From assembly GCA_027485235.1 (NCBI GenBank), contig JAIXRJ010000015.1:1-64000 (forward strand): a stretch of 64,000 nucleotides of DNA, read 5' to 3'. Below, piece by piece: positions 42,691 through 51,034 of this stretch (positions within the stretch are counted from its first letter, which is position 1; the number at the start of each line of letters is the position of its first letter). The notes under the pieces were generated by a model. It was not told where the DNA came from and made no database searches. It saw only the letters and a list, made by a program, of their open reading frames with translations. The translations under genes and the position numbers were made by a program. The stretch comes from Comamonadaceae bacterium (GTDB lineage Bacteria; Pseudomonadota; Gammaproteobacteria; Burkholderiales; Burkholderiaceae_C).

Positions 42691-43542
42691 ATGCCCAGCG
42701 CAGGGCTTTTACTCCAAGCTCTGGCCTCTGGTGTCTTTCTCGGTGCCCTGTATGGCCTCATTGGCCTGGGCATCGGGTTGGGCTGGGGCCTGCTCAGGCA
42801 AATCAACCTGGCGCATTTCGCCTGGGTGTTCCTGTCAGCTTACATCACCTACGAGCTGAAAACCCGATTGGGAATTGACCCCTTGCTCTCGCTGGTGGCC
42901 TTGGTGCCCTTGTTTGCTTTGCTGGGCATGGGCTTGCAAGCCGTCTTTGCCCGATTTGCCATCACCCCGTTCAATTCCTTGCTGGTCACGTTTGGCATCA
43001 CGGTGTCTGTGGAGGCCTTGCTGCAGTGGATCTGGAGTGCCGACTTCCGTCGCATGTCCTCGCTCTATGACGAGCACAAATTCCGCCTGGGCAGCGTGGT
43101 GGTCACTTATTCTGAGGCCTTGACTTTGGCCATGTGCCTGGTCGCGGTGGCCTTGGTGTGGTGGATGTTGCACCGCACCGATGTGGGCAAGTCGGTTCGG
43201 GCCAGTGCCGAAGACCCGGCCATCGCCACAGCCTTTGGCATCAACGCCAAGCGCCTGGCCGTTTTGCTGGCCGGTCTTTGTGCGGCTTTGGCCGCCTGTG
43301 CGGGGGTGTGTGTGGCCTTGACATTCACTTTGGCACCTTCCCAAATCTTCGCTTGGGTGGGGGTGGTGTTTGCGGTGGTCATGATCGGTCGCCTGGGCTC
43401 GGCCTTGACCCCCTTGCTGGGTGGTTTGGCCATTGGCATCAGCGAGTCCATGACCCAGGCCTTGATTGCGCCAACCTGGGCGCCCTTGGTGGCGTTCACA
43501 GTGTTGATCCTGATTCTTTTGCTCAGGCGTGGTGATGAATAA
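42691..43542 (+). CDS. ABC transporter permease, LivH-like
   Basis: 283 residues from the ATG at 42691, two bases after the livK-like stop. About eight transmembrane helices are visible; the first is LLQALASGVFLGALYGLIGLG and the conserved GLCAALAACAGVCVALTF is near residue 200. The cytoplasmic coupling loop RASAEDPAIATAFGINAKRL is the EAA-like motif that contacts the ATPases. It forms one half of the membrane channel with the fused permease-ATPase downstream. The 3' end overlaps the next start. Confidence 0.9.
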   Translation: MPSAGLLLQALASGVFLGALYGLIGLGIGLGWGLLRQINLAHFAWVFLSAYITYELKTRLGIDPLLSLVALVPLFALLGMGLQAVFARFAITPFNSLLVTFGITVSVEALLQWIWSADFRRMSSLYDEHKFRLGSVVVTYSEALTLAMCLVAVALVWWMLHRTDVGKSVRASAEDPAIATAFGINAKRLAVLLAGLCAALAACAGVCVALTFTLAPSQIFAWVGVVFAVVMIGRLGSALTPLLGGLAIGISESMTQALIAPTWAPLVAFTVLILILLLRRGDE

Positions 43543-45319
43543 GATCCAGAGAATTTCTGTCGTGCTGGGGGTGTTGCTGCTCTTGTTCGCGGCCCCTTAC
43601 ATCGGCCTTCCAGTTCACTTGCAGTCCTTGCTCTATGTGATCTTCTTTTGGATCACTCTGGCCACCTCCTGGAACATGCTTTCGGGCTACTCCGGTTATT
43701 TTTCGTTTGGCCATGGGGCGTTTTTTGGTGTGGGCATGTATGGCATGGCCACGCTGGCTGCCAAGGCCGACTGGCCTGTGGTGCCTGCTGCGCTGGGCAG
43801 TGGTGTGTTGGCGGCGCTGTTGGCCTTGGCCATTGGCGCCTTGGTCTTCAAGGTACGCAAGATCCGTGGCGAGTCTTTCGCCCTGATCACCTTGGCCGTG
43901 GGTTTTGTGCTGGCCACGGTGGTGGTCAACACGCCGATCGATGGTGGCCCCGGGGTCTACCTGATGGGCGTCCATTTGCCTCAGTGGGGCCCCAAGCCTG
44001 CCTCCACTTTTTATTACGCCAGTTTGGTGCTGACGGTGCTGTGTGTGGCCACCGCTTGGTGGTTGTTCCATGCCCGCGCCGGACTGGGTTTGTTGGCGAT
44101 CCACGACGATGAAGATGCCGCCGAGGTCAATGGTGTGCCCAGTTTCTGGCTCAAGATGGGGGCCTTTGCCCTGTCCAGCTTCTTTGCGGGCGTGATGGGG
44201 GCCATCCACGCTTTGTACGTGTCTTACGTCACGGTGGGCGAGACCTTCAACATCACCGTTCCTTTGACCGTGGTGCTGATGAGCGTGTTGGGCGGCAGCC
44301 GCCATTGGGCAGGCCCCATGCTGGGCGGCATTTTGATCACGCTCTTGCTCAACGCCTTCACCGCAGGTGAGAGCGCGCTGATCGGCAAGGTCATCACCGG
44401 CGTGGTGTTGGCGGCAGCGGTGCTGATCATGCCGCGGGGCATTTTGGGCACCTGGCAGTTGCGCCAACACAAGCGGCTGATCCAGAAAACCCATGCTGAT
44501 GCAGCGCCAACGGGCAACAATGCACATGCACACGAAGAGCCTCTGGTGCTGGAGCGGCCAGCCACCCGTCCTGCCGATGCGGCGGACCGTGTCAAAGTGC
44601 TGGAAGTGCGAGGCTTGAGCAAGCACTTCTCGGGCATTCGGGCTTTGAACGAGGTGGACCTGGATTTGTACCAAGGCGAGATTCTGGGTCTGCTGGGCCC
44701 CAATGGTTCAGGCAAGTCGACCTTCATCAACGTTGTGACAGGCCACTACCGACCCACTGCCGGGACGGTCATGCTGCGGGGCCAATCGTGCGCGGGCTGG
44801 CAGGCCCACCGCATCCGCCGGCAGGGTTTGTCGCGCACCTACCAAATTCCTCGCCCCTTCAATGGCCTGACGGTGCTGCAAAACGTGACCCTGGCCGCGC
44901 ATTACGGCGGCGCGCGTCTGACGGATGCACAGGCCTTGGCCGAGGCGCAAGAGTGGATGCTGTTCACCGGTCTGCAAGACAAGGGTGATCACTACCCCGA
45001 CGAGTTGAACTTGCACCAGCGCAAGTTTTTGGAACTGGCCCGCGCTCTGGCAGCACGGCCGCAAGTGCTCTTGCTCGACGAAGTCTTGTCGGGCTTGACG
45101 CCCTCTGAGATCGCCGCTGCCGTGCAGACGATTCGGCGCATTCGAGAGCGTGGTACTTCGATTGTGTTTGTCGAGCACGTCATGAGCGCCGTGCTGGCTT
45201 TGTCCGACCGCTTGGTGGTGCTCAACCAGGGCGAAGTCATCGCGGAAGGTCACCCGCAGGATGTGATGGCCCGAGCCGAGGTGGTGCGGGCTTATCTGGG
45301 CGATGAGGCGGCGGTGTAA
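43535..45319 (+). CDS. Fused ABC permease-ATPase (LivM-LivG fusion)
   Basis: 594 residues from the ATG at 43535; the GTG six bases earlier is less likely. Residues 1 to about 315 form the LivM permease (SYSGYFSFGHGAFFGVGMYGMA region, then about nine helices ending at MPRGILGTWQ). A charged linker of about 45 residues (His, Ala, Glu, Pro-rich) follows, then a LivG-type ATPase. Walker A GPNGSGKST is near residue 387, Walker B LLLLDE near 512, and His of the switch near 540 (VEHVMSA). The ABC signature LSxGQ is replaced by LNLHQ near 490. It couples ATP hydrolysis to import with LivH and LivF. The upstream gene overlaps by 8 bp. Confidence 0.88.
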   Translation: MNKIQRISVVLGVLLLLFAAPYIGLPVHLQSLLYVIFFWITLATSWNMLSGYSGYFSFGHGAFFGVGMYGMATLAAKADWPVVPAALGSGVLAALLALAIGALVFKVRKIRGESFALITLAVGFVLATVVVNTPIDGGPGVYLMGVHLPQWGPKPASTFYYASLVLTVLCVATAWWLFHARAGLGLLAIHDDEDAAEVNGVPSFWLKMGAFALSSFFAGVMGAIHALYVSYVTVGETFNITVPLTVVLMSVLGGSRHWAGPMLGGILITLLLNAFTAGESALIGKVITGVVLAAAVLIMPRGILGTWQLRQHKRLIQKTHADAAPTGNNAHAHEEPLVLERPATRPADAADRVKVLEVRGLSKHFSGIRALNEVDLDLYQGEILGLLGPNGSGKSTFINVVTGHYRPTAGTVMLRGQSCAGWQAHRIRRQGLSRTYQIPRPFNGLTVLQNVTLAAHYGGARLTDAQALAEAQEWMLFTGLQDKGDHYPDELNLHQRKFLELARALAARPQVLLLDEVLSGLTPSEIAAAVQTIRRIRERGTSIVFVEHVMSAVLALSDRLVVLNQGEVIAEGHPQDVMARAEVVRAYLGDEAAV

Positions 45320-45321
45320 AC

Positions 45322-46026
45322 ATGCTCCAAATAGAAAAAATCCAAGTCAATTACGGCGCAGCCCCGGCTTTGTGGGATGTGTCCTTGCACATCCAGTCGG
45401 GTGAAATGGTCTCGGTCATTGGCCCCAATGGCGCAGGCAAGACCACCTTGATCAATGCCGTCATGGGCCTGAGTCCCTTGAAGTCTGGCCAGATCGTCTG
45501 GGAAGGCGAGACGGTTTCGGCCTTGCCACCCCACCGGCTGTGTGAAAGAGGTCTGGCCTTGGTGCCCGAAAGCCGCAGGCTGTTCACCGGCATGACGGTG
45601 CGCGAGAACCTGGAACTGGGGGCCATGCACCCAGCAGCGCGCGCGGTGCGCGACCGAACTTTTGAGCAGGTGTGTGAGCTCTTTCCCGCCGTGCGTGCCA
45701 AGCTCAACCAGCTTGCAGGCACCTTGTCGGGCGGTCAGCAGCAAATGGTGGCCATTGGCCGGGCCATGATGGCTTTGCCCCGGTTGTTGTTGCTCGATGA
45801 ACCTTCTCTGGGCCTGGCGCCCAGCATCGTGGCCGAGATGTTTCGGGCCATCGGGTCGATCCACCTCAGCGGCACGGCCGTGCTGTTGGTGGAGCAAAAC
45901 GTCAGCCGTGCTTTGGCCATTTCGCAACGCACTTATGTGTTGGAAAACGGTCGTGTGGTCACCTCGGGTGTTTCATCCGAGCTGAGCCGCCGTGACGAAA
46001 TCCGCAAGGCCTATCTGGGCATTTGA
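45322..46026 (+). CDS. ABC transporter ATP-binding protein, LivF-like
   Basis: 234 residues, the usual LivF length. Walker A is GPNGAGKTT near residue 35, the signature LSGGQQQMVAIGRAMM near 137, Walker B LLLLDEPSLGLAP near 155, and the switch His region LLVEQNVSRAL. Unlike the fused partner it keeps a canonical LSGGQ, so it probably carries the fully competent ATP site of the heterodimer. It is two bases after the fusion gene and is the last gene of the transporter operon, convergent with the KDPGal aldolase gene 26 bp on. Confidence 0.92.
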   Translation: MLQIEKIQVNYGAAPALWDVSLHIQSGEMVSVIGPNGAGKTTLINAVMGLSPLKSGQIVWEGETVSALPPHRLCERGLALVPESRRLFTGMTVRENLELGAMHPAARAVRDRTFEQVCELFPAVRAKLNQLAGTLSGGQQQMVAIGRAMMALPRLLLLDEPSLGLAPSIVAEMFRAIGSIHLSGTAVLLVEQNVSRALAISQRTYVLENGRVVTSGVSSELSRRDEIRKAYLGI

Positions 46027-46052
46027 TCTCGGCCTTTGATTTTGGCCTTTGT

Positions 46053-46688
46053 TCAACCCCGCAGGGCCTGAACGAAGCGTTGCGCAGCTTCGCGGACCTG
46101 CAGCGCTGAACTTCCAGGCTTGTACAAAGCCGATCCCAAACCAAAGCCATTGGCGCCTGCGCTCAGGTAGGCGGCCATGTTGTCTGGCGTGATGCCGCCC
46201 ACGGGCATCAAGGCGACGTCTTTCGGCAGCACCGCGCGCAGGGCTTTGAGCACGGTGGGGTTGATCAACTCCGCAGGGAAGAGCTTGAGCGCATGCGCAC
46301 CCGCAGCCAGTGCCGCAAAGGCCTCGCTGGGTGTGGCCACACCTGGCATACAGGCCAAGCCCAGGCGCACGGCTTCGTGCACCACGGCGGGGTCAAAGTG
46401 GGGCGAGATGACGATGCGCCCGCCAGCGGCGTGCACCTCGCGCACCTGTAACGCGCTCAGCACGGTGCCTGCACCGATCAGGTGGTCCGGGTGTTGCGCA
46501 GCCAAAGCCGCAATGCTGTCCAGGGGGCGCGGCGAATTGAGCGGTACTTCGATCAGCGCAAAACCGCTGTCCACCAAAGCTTGGCCGATGGCCGGTGCTT
46601 CTTGCGGTGTCAGGCCCCGCAAGATCGCGACCAGCGGCAGTTGCTGAAGGGCGCGAGAAAAATGTTCAGGGATGGCGAGGGTGTTCAT
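46053..46688 (-). CDS. dgoA: 2-dehydro-3-deoxy-6-phosphogalactonate aldolase
   Basis: 211 residues of the KDPG/KHG aldolase family. The Schiff-base Lys135 is in LKLFPAE, the catalytic Glu47 in LIEVPLNSP. LVAILRGLTPQEA, IGAGTVL and PVGGITPDN are intact. The ILRG N-terminus and VPLNSP motif (rather than the ITLRT of Eda) place it in the DgoA branch acting on KDPGal, though many members also accept KDPG. It forms the 3' end of the minus-strand unit kdgK-dgoK-dgoA, 10 bp after the kinase, and releases pyruvate and glyceraldehyde-3-phosphate. Confidence 0.9.
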   Translation of the reverse strand: MNTLAIPEHFSRALQQLPLVAILRGLTPQEAPAIGQALVDSGFALIEVPLNSPRPLDSIAALAAQHPDHLIGAGTVLSALQVREVHAAGGRIVISPHFDPAVVHEAVRLGLACMPGVATPSEAFAALAAGAHALKLFPAELINPTVLKALRAVLPKDVALMPVGGITPDNMAAYLSAGANGFGLGSALYKPGSSALQVREAAQRFVQALRG

Positions 46689-46698
46689 GGTGTGGCGT

Positions 46699-47613
46699 TC
46701 ATGCGTTCAGTTGTTGGGCCAGTGCGGCATGCCCAGCCCAGGTGGCTTCGTCGCCCAGGCTTTGGCTGCTCAGCCCCATGCTGTGCAAAGCCGTCGCGTA
46801 GCGCTGCGCGAGCAAGGCGCTGCCCACCAGCAGCACGGTGCTGCCGGGGCGTGCCATGGCGCGCAGCTCTTCGCCGATCAAAAGGCCGGACAAAAAAGAC
46901 GGGTGTTGCGCAGCAGGCAGGCTGCCAAACAGCGCCAGGGTGCGGGTGGTGAAGATGCTGGACAAGACACTGGGTGTGCGCTGCGCCAACTGCACGCCGT
47001 GCACGAAAGCGCCTTCGTGCCAGGGCGCATCGGCAGGCAAGGTGCGCGAGAGGATGGACTGCTGGCTCAGCAGCGCAAACACTTCGCCCGTCATGAAGCT
47101 GCGAAAACCTTGCACGCGTCCCGCTTCCACTTGTGCCCATTTGCTGTGCGTGCCGGGCAAAACCACGCTCGCGTCTTTCTGACCGGTCAAAGCCAGCGCC
47201 CCAAAAATCTGGATTTCTTCGCCGCGCATCACATCGTGCTGCGGCACCGGCAAACCGGCGTCGTGCAGGCAGCTCAGGCCGGGCACGATGGCCATGCGGC
47301 CGGGTTGCAGCCACAAAAGGTGCTGGCCCAGCTCGGCAAAGCCAGCAGGACAAGGGCAGTAGGGCGCTTCTTGCCAGCCTTGGCGGCTACCGGCCATGCC
47401 CGAGATCAGGCACAAGGCGTTGGTGGCCTGCATCCAGTCGCCGAACAGTTCCCGGAACACCGCTTCAAACTGGCCGGCTGGCACGGTGAGGATGCCGCGC
47501 GGAAATTCGCGTGCTGCCAGCACTTGCCCAGTGCTGTCCAGCCGTGCCCCACGCAGGGAAGAGGTGCCCCAGTCGATGGCGATCAAAGGCCGCCGCGGTG
47601 TTGAAGGGCTCAT
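46699..47613 (-). CDS. dgoK: 2-dehydro-3-deoxygalactonokinase
   Basis: 304 residues from the ATG at 47613. An actin-like ATPase-fold kinase: LIAIDWGTSSLRGA is the phosphate-1 loop, VLPGTHSKWAQVEAG the characteristic DgoK segment, and FMTGEVFALL and LLVGSALLAQRY follow. It phosphorylates 2-keto-3-deoxygalactonate at C6, making the substrate of DgoA encoded next door. It overlaps the PfkB-type kinase gene by four bases (ATGA). Confidence 0.92.
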   Translation of the reverse strand: MSPSTPRRPLIAIDWGTSSLRGARLDSTGQVLAAREFPRGILTVPAGQFEAVFRELFGDWMQATNALCLISGMAGSRQGWQEAPYCPCPAGFAELGQHLLWLQPGRMAIVPGLSCLHDAGLPVPQHDVMRGEEIQIFGALALTGQKDASVVLPGTHSKWAQVEAGRVQGFRSFMTGEVFALLSQQSILSRTLPADAPWHEGAFVHGVQLAQRTPSVLSSIFTTRTLALFGSLPAAQHPSFLSGLLIGEELRAMARPGSTVLLVGSALLAQRYATALHSMGLSSQSLGDEATWAGHAALAQQLNA

Positions 47614-48572
47614 GGGCGTGCGGCTTTCATCAACAAGTTCAACACCTCCTCGCGCCGGGGCAAGGGGGCCACGGCACCATAAGCCTGCACCGACAAAGCG
47701 GCTGCGGCATTGGCATGGGTGGTGGCGTCCCACAGCGTGTCTCCAGCGGACAGACGCGCCAGCAGGTTGCCTGCAAAACAGTCGCCTGCACCCGTGGCGT
47801 CCAGCACTTGAACGGTATGACCTGGCACGGTGCGCTGCGTTTGGCCATCGCTGGCCAATGCGCCGTCTGCGCCCAGTTTAAGCACCACTTGCGCCGCGCC
47901 CTGCGCATGGCTCCAGGCAATGATGTCGGCCGCTTGCGTGAGGCCCGTGAGCGTGGTCATGTCTTCCAGGCTGGGCAAAAACAAATCACACAGGCCCACA
48001 GCCTGGCGGATGCAGGCCTGCGCCCGGGCCAGTGGCCACAGCGACAAACGCAAGTTGGAGTCGAGTGCCACCCGCGTGCCCACGTTCTGCGCGAGTTGCA
48101 TGGCGACAAAGACCGTGTCGCAGGCCGAGGACGAAATCGCGAGCGAGATGCCCGACAGGTGCAGCCACTGGCTCTGGGCGATGGGCGCTTGCCAATGCGC
48201 CAGGTCTTGGGGCTGCATGCGGCTGGCAGCGGACCCGGCACGCGCATAACTGAAATGGTGGCCTTGCGCGTCGTGGCTCACAAAGTACATGCCGGTAGGT
48301 GCTTGTGCGTCGCGCAGCACCGCGGTGGTGGCCACGTTTTCCCGTTGCCACAGGTCCATCAGACGGTCTCCCCAACGGTCGGCGCCCAAGCGGCTCAGGT
48401 AGGCCACACGCGCCCCGGCGCGGGCCGCGGCGATGGCGGCGTTGCTGGTGTCGCCGCCAAAGCCTTGCAGGTAAAGCGGCGGCTCGCCCGGCGCTTGCCC
48501 CTTGGTTTGGTTGAACTCGAGCATGGCTTCGCCAAGGGCCACGATGTCGAGGGTTTTGGCAGGGTGTGTCAT
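47610..48572 (-). CDS. PfkB-family sugar kinase, 2-keto-3-deoxygluconate kinase-like
   Basis: 320 residues of the ribokinase/PfkB fold. Features are ALGEAMLEFN at the N-terminus, the GGDTSNAAIAAARAGA substrate loop, and the catalytic GAGDCFAGNLLARL (anion hole with Asp) near residue 260. The pattern matches KdgK, which phosphorylates KDG to KDPG. Having both a KdgK-like and a DgoK-like kinase in one unit means that the operon can handle both C4 epimers of the 2-keto-3-deoxy acid, or that one acts on a different keto sugar. It is the first gene of the unit, divergent from the PLP-enzyme gene 81 bp away. Confidence 0.85.
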   Translation of the reverse strand: MTHPAKTLDIVALGEAMLEFNQTKGQAPGEPPLYLQGFGGDTSNAAIAAARAGARVAYLSRLGADRWGDRLMDLWQRENVATTAVLRDAQAPTGMYFVSHDAQGHHFSYARAGSAASRMQPQDLAHWQAPIAQSQWLHLSGISLAISSSACDTVFVAMQLAQNVGTRVALDSNLRLSLWPLARAQACIRQAVGLCDLFLPSLEDMTTLTGLTQAADIIAWSHAQGAAQVVLKLGADGALASDGQTQRTVPGHTVQVLDATGAGDCFAGNLLARLSAGDTLWDATTHANAAAALSVQAYGAVAPLPRREEVLNLLMKAARP

Positions 48573-48653
48573 GTAGACAAAAACAGGAAGGACTCAGTGC
48601 GCGGTGGGAGAATTGACGTTGAATTGTCCACGCGGCGAATGGAGCACAGAACC

Positions 48654-49934
48654 ATGGAACCCGATTTTGTACTGAATGCGACTTGCAAAGGTTTTCCCTT
48701 GGCGGCCGAGCCCTGCGCGGTGTCGCAGTTGGGCGAGCGTGGCTGGAACCTGCTCGATGACGCGCTGGCTTACCCGGTGGCCGTTTTGCGGCGCACGGCA
48801 CTGGCGCACAACCTGGCCTGGATGCAGGACTTTGTGCAGCGCAAAGGCGTGGCGCTGGCCCCCCATGGCAAGACCACCCTGTCGCCCGAGTTGTTTCGGA
48901 TGCAGCTGCAAGCGGGGGCCTGGGGCCTGACCTTGGCCAACGTGCACCAGCTGCGCGTGGGTCTGGCGGCCGGTGCGCAGCGCGCCCTCATCGCCAACCA
49001 GTTGGTGACCGATGCAGACCTGGACGGGCTGGACCTTTTGTTGCGCCAGAACCTTGGGGCGCGGGTGTGGTTTTTGGTCGATTCTTTGACCCAACTTGCT
49101 GTGTTGGCCGATTGGGGCCAACGCCGTGGCAACACCCGCCGTTGGGATGTGTTGCTGGAGCTGGGCATTGCCGGTTACCGCACCGGTTGCCGCACGCACG
49201 AGCAAGCCTTGGCTTTGGCACAGGCCATGGCTGCATCGCCTGTGGTGCGTCTGGGCGGGTTGGAGTGTTACGAGGGTGGGCTGGGCCAATGCAACAGTAC
49301 CCAAGACATGGAAGCCGTCAGTGCATTGGTGCGCAGTGTGCAGTCGCTGGTGCAACAAATCGATGCGCAGAACCTCTGGGGCAGCGACGAGGTCTTGTTG
49401 TCGGCCGGAGGCTCTGCGGTGTTCGATTTGGTGATCCCGATGCTCAAAACGAAGGTCAAAAGTCGCCCGGTGCAAGGCGTGTTGCGTTCGGGCTGTTATG
49501 TGACGCACGACCACTGGAACTACGGCCGTTATCTGAAGTTGGTGGAGGCGCGTGAGGGCTTGAGTGCCTCGCTGCAGCCTGCATTGGAGGTCTGGGCCCA
49601 AGTGCAGTCGGTGCCTGAGCCGGGGCTGGCCATTTTGACGGCGGGCAGGCGTGACCTCTCCTTTGACCAGTGCATGCCCATGCCGGTGCGGTGGGCAGCA
49701 CGCGGTCACCGCGGTGCCGGTGCGATGCAGGCCACGCCCGAGTCCTGGAAAGTCAAGGCGCTCAGCGACCAGCATGCGCACATGGTGTTTGACGCGGAAG
49801 GTGTCTGGCCGCAAGTGGGCGACCGCGTGGCCCTGGGCATTTCCCACCCCTGCACCACTTTTGACAAATGGCGCTGGATGGCCCTCATCGAAGACGACGG
49901 CCGCATCAGCGGGGCGATCAGTACACATTTTTAA
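48654..49934 (+). CDS. PLP-dependent amino acid deaminase / D-threonine aldolase-like (DSD1 family)
   Basis: 426 residues from the ATG at 48654, nine bases after GGAG; an in-frame ATG at 48639 is also possible. The fold-type III barrel has the PLP Lys73 in APHGKTT. The C-terminal beta domain carries the metal pair His-x-Cys in ISHPCTTFDKW near residue 395, as in D-serine dehydratase (DSD1) and D-threonine aldolase. Such enzymes split D-3-hydroxy amino acids. Its place within a sugar-acid island is unusual and suggests a hydroxylated D-amino acid, perhaps an aminated sugar acid, as substrate, which is an inference. It is a single plus-strand gene ending at a bidirectional terminator. Confidence 0.82.
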   Translation: MEPDFVLNATCKGFPLAAEPCAVSQLGERGWNLLDDALAYPVAVLRRTALAHNLAWMQDFVQRKGVALAPHGKTTLSPELFRMQLQAGAWGLTLANVHQLRVGLAAGAQRALIANQLVTDADLDGLDLLLRQNLGARVWFLVDSLTQLAVLADWGQRRGNTRRWDVLLELGIAGYRTGCRTHEQALALAQAMAASPVVRLGGLECYEGGLGQCNSTQDMEAVSALVRSVQSLVQQIDAQNLWGSDEVLLSAGGSAVFDLVIPMLKTKVKSRPVQGVLRSGCYVTHDHWNYGRYLKLVEAREGLSASLQPALEVWAQVQSVPEPGLAILTAGRRDLSFDQCMPMPVRWAARGHRGAGAMQATPESWKVKALSDQHAHMVFDAEGVWPQVGDRVALGISHPCTTFDKWRWMALIEDDGRISGAISTHF

Positions 49935-49954
49935 ATGGCGAACCCGTATGAAAA

Positions 49955-49995
49955 AGAAAAGGCCGTCACGCAGCATGAGCGTGGCGGCCTTTTTT
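49955..49995. terminator. Bidirectional intrinsic terminator
   Basis: GGCCGTCACGC (49961-49971) pairs with GCGTGGCGGCC (49979-49989), allowing one T-G pair, with A-rich sequence before and six T (49990-49995) after. It serves both the PLP-enzyme gene (plus) and the denD-like gene (minus), which converge here. Confidence 0.9.
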
Positions 49996-50001
49996 CAAAG
50001 T

Positions 50002-51018
50002 TCAACTCAAACCGTTCAAGGCTTCGGCCGGGTAGCCGGGTCGGGCTTTGCAGTCTTCGATGTACTGCTCAATGATGGCTTCGTAGCTGGCATCGGCCCG
50101 CAGGCCCAGGGCATGCGCACGCTCGAAGGTGCAGCCCTTGGCCCAGTTGTCCACGATGGCGGCAATGCGTTCGTCTTTCTGGAAAGTCACACGGGCGCGC
50201 ACAGCAGAACCGGCCACCTTTTCCAATGCGGCCAGCATGTCGTTGACCTTGACGTTCAGACCCGGCAGGTTCAGCGCCATGCGACCGCCAAACGCTTCAC
50301 GGCTGGCCTCGAACACAGTGATCAGCCCATGCACGGTGTTGCCTGGCGAAGAGATGGGGTGCGACACATGCGCGTCCACGGGGCAGGTGGTGGCGGTGCC
50401 TGCCAAAGGCTCGCGGATGATGCCACTGAAGAACGAAGACGCAGCGCCGTTGGGTTTGCCGGGGCGCACAGCCACCGTCATCAGGCGGGCGGCGCGGCCG
50501 TCGATGTAGCCCTTGCGGGTGTAATCGGCCACCATGTACTCGATCATCAGCTTGTGTGTGCCGTAGGACGTTTGCGGCGTGGGCAAGGTGGTGTCGGCCA
50601 CCAGCGCAGGCATGGGGTTGGCCGCATCCGGACCGAACACCGCGACCGAGCTGGCAAACACCAAGCGTGGGGCTTTTCCCAATCGCTGGGTGGACACGCG
50701 GATGCTGTCCAGCAGCAAACGGCTGCTGTCCACGTTGGAGCGCAGGCCCAGGTCAAAGTCGAGTTCGCACTCGCCCGACACGGCCGAGGCCAAATGGAAC
50801 ACGCCGTCAAAGCCGCTCTTGAACAAGTCGCCTTGCTCCAGCATGGGGCCAGCGTGGCCTTTGACGCGTGGGTCGGCCAGCAGGTCAGCGGGGGCTGGGA
50901 AGAGGTCGGCAATGACCAATTCCGTCACGGTCTGGCCGTTGAGCTGGCCTTTTTTCAAAATCTCGCGGGCCAGTCGCGCACCCAAAAATCCGGCACCGCC
51001 GGTGATCAAAATACGCAT
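50002..51018 (-). CDS. NAD-dependent sugar-acid dehydrogenase, DenD-like
   Basis: 338 residues from the ATG at 51018. It is an extended SDR: MRILITGGAGFLGARLARE (GxxGxxG), SSVAVFG, and the active site SYGTHKLMIEY (Tyr-x3-Lys). The segments VRPGKPNGAASSFFSGIIREPL and SHPISSPGNTVHGL are characteristic of the D-erythronate dehydrogenase (DenD) group, which oxidises C2 of four-carbon sugar acids before kinase steps; partner genes of that pathway (dtnK, otnC, otnI) are absent. The substrate may therefore be a different aldonate. It lies 16 bp after the dehydratase gene in the same minus-strand unit and ends at the bidirectional terminator. Confidence 0.82.
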   Translation of the reverse strand: MRILITGGAGFLGARLAREILKKGQLNGQTVTELVIADLFPAPADLLADPRVKGHAGPMLEQGDLFKSGFDGVFHLASAVSGECELDFDLGLRSNVDSSRLLLDSIRVSTQRLGKAPRLVFASSVAVFGPDAANPMPALVADTTLPTPQTSYGTHKLMIEYMVADYTRKGYIDGRAARLMTVAVRPGKPNGAASSFFSGIIREPLAGTATTCPVDAHVSHPISSPGNTVHGLITVFEASREAFGGRMALNLPGLNVKVNDMLAALEKVAGSAVRARVTFQKDERIAAIVDNWAKGCTFERAHALGLRADASYEAIIEQYIEDCKARPGYPAEALNGLS

Positions 51019-51034
51019 GGTTTTTCCTTGCAAA

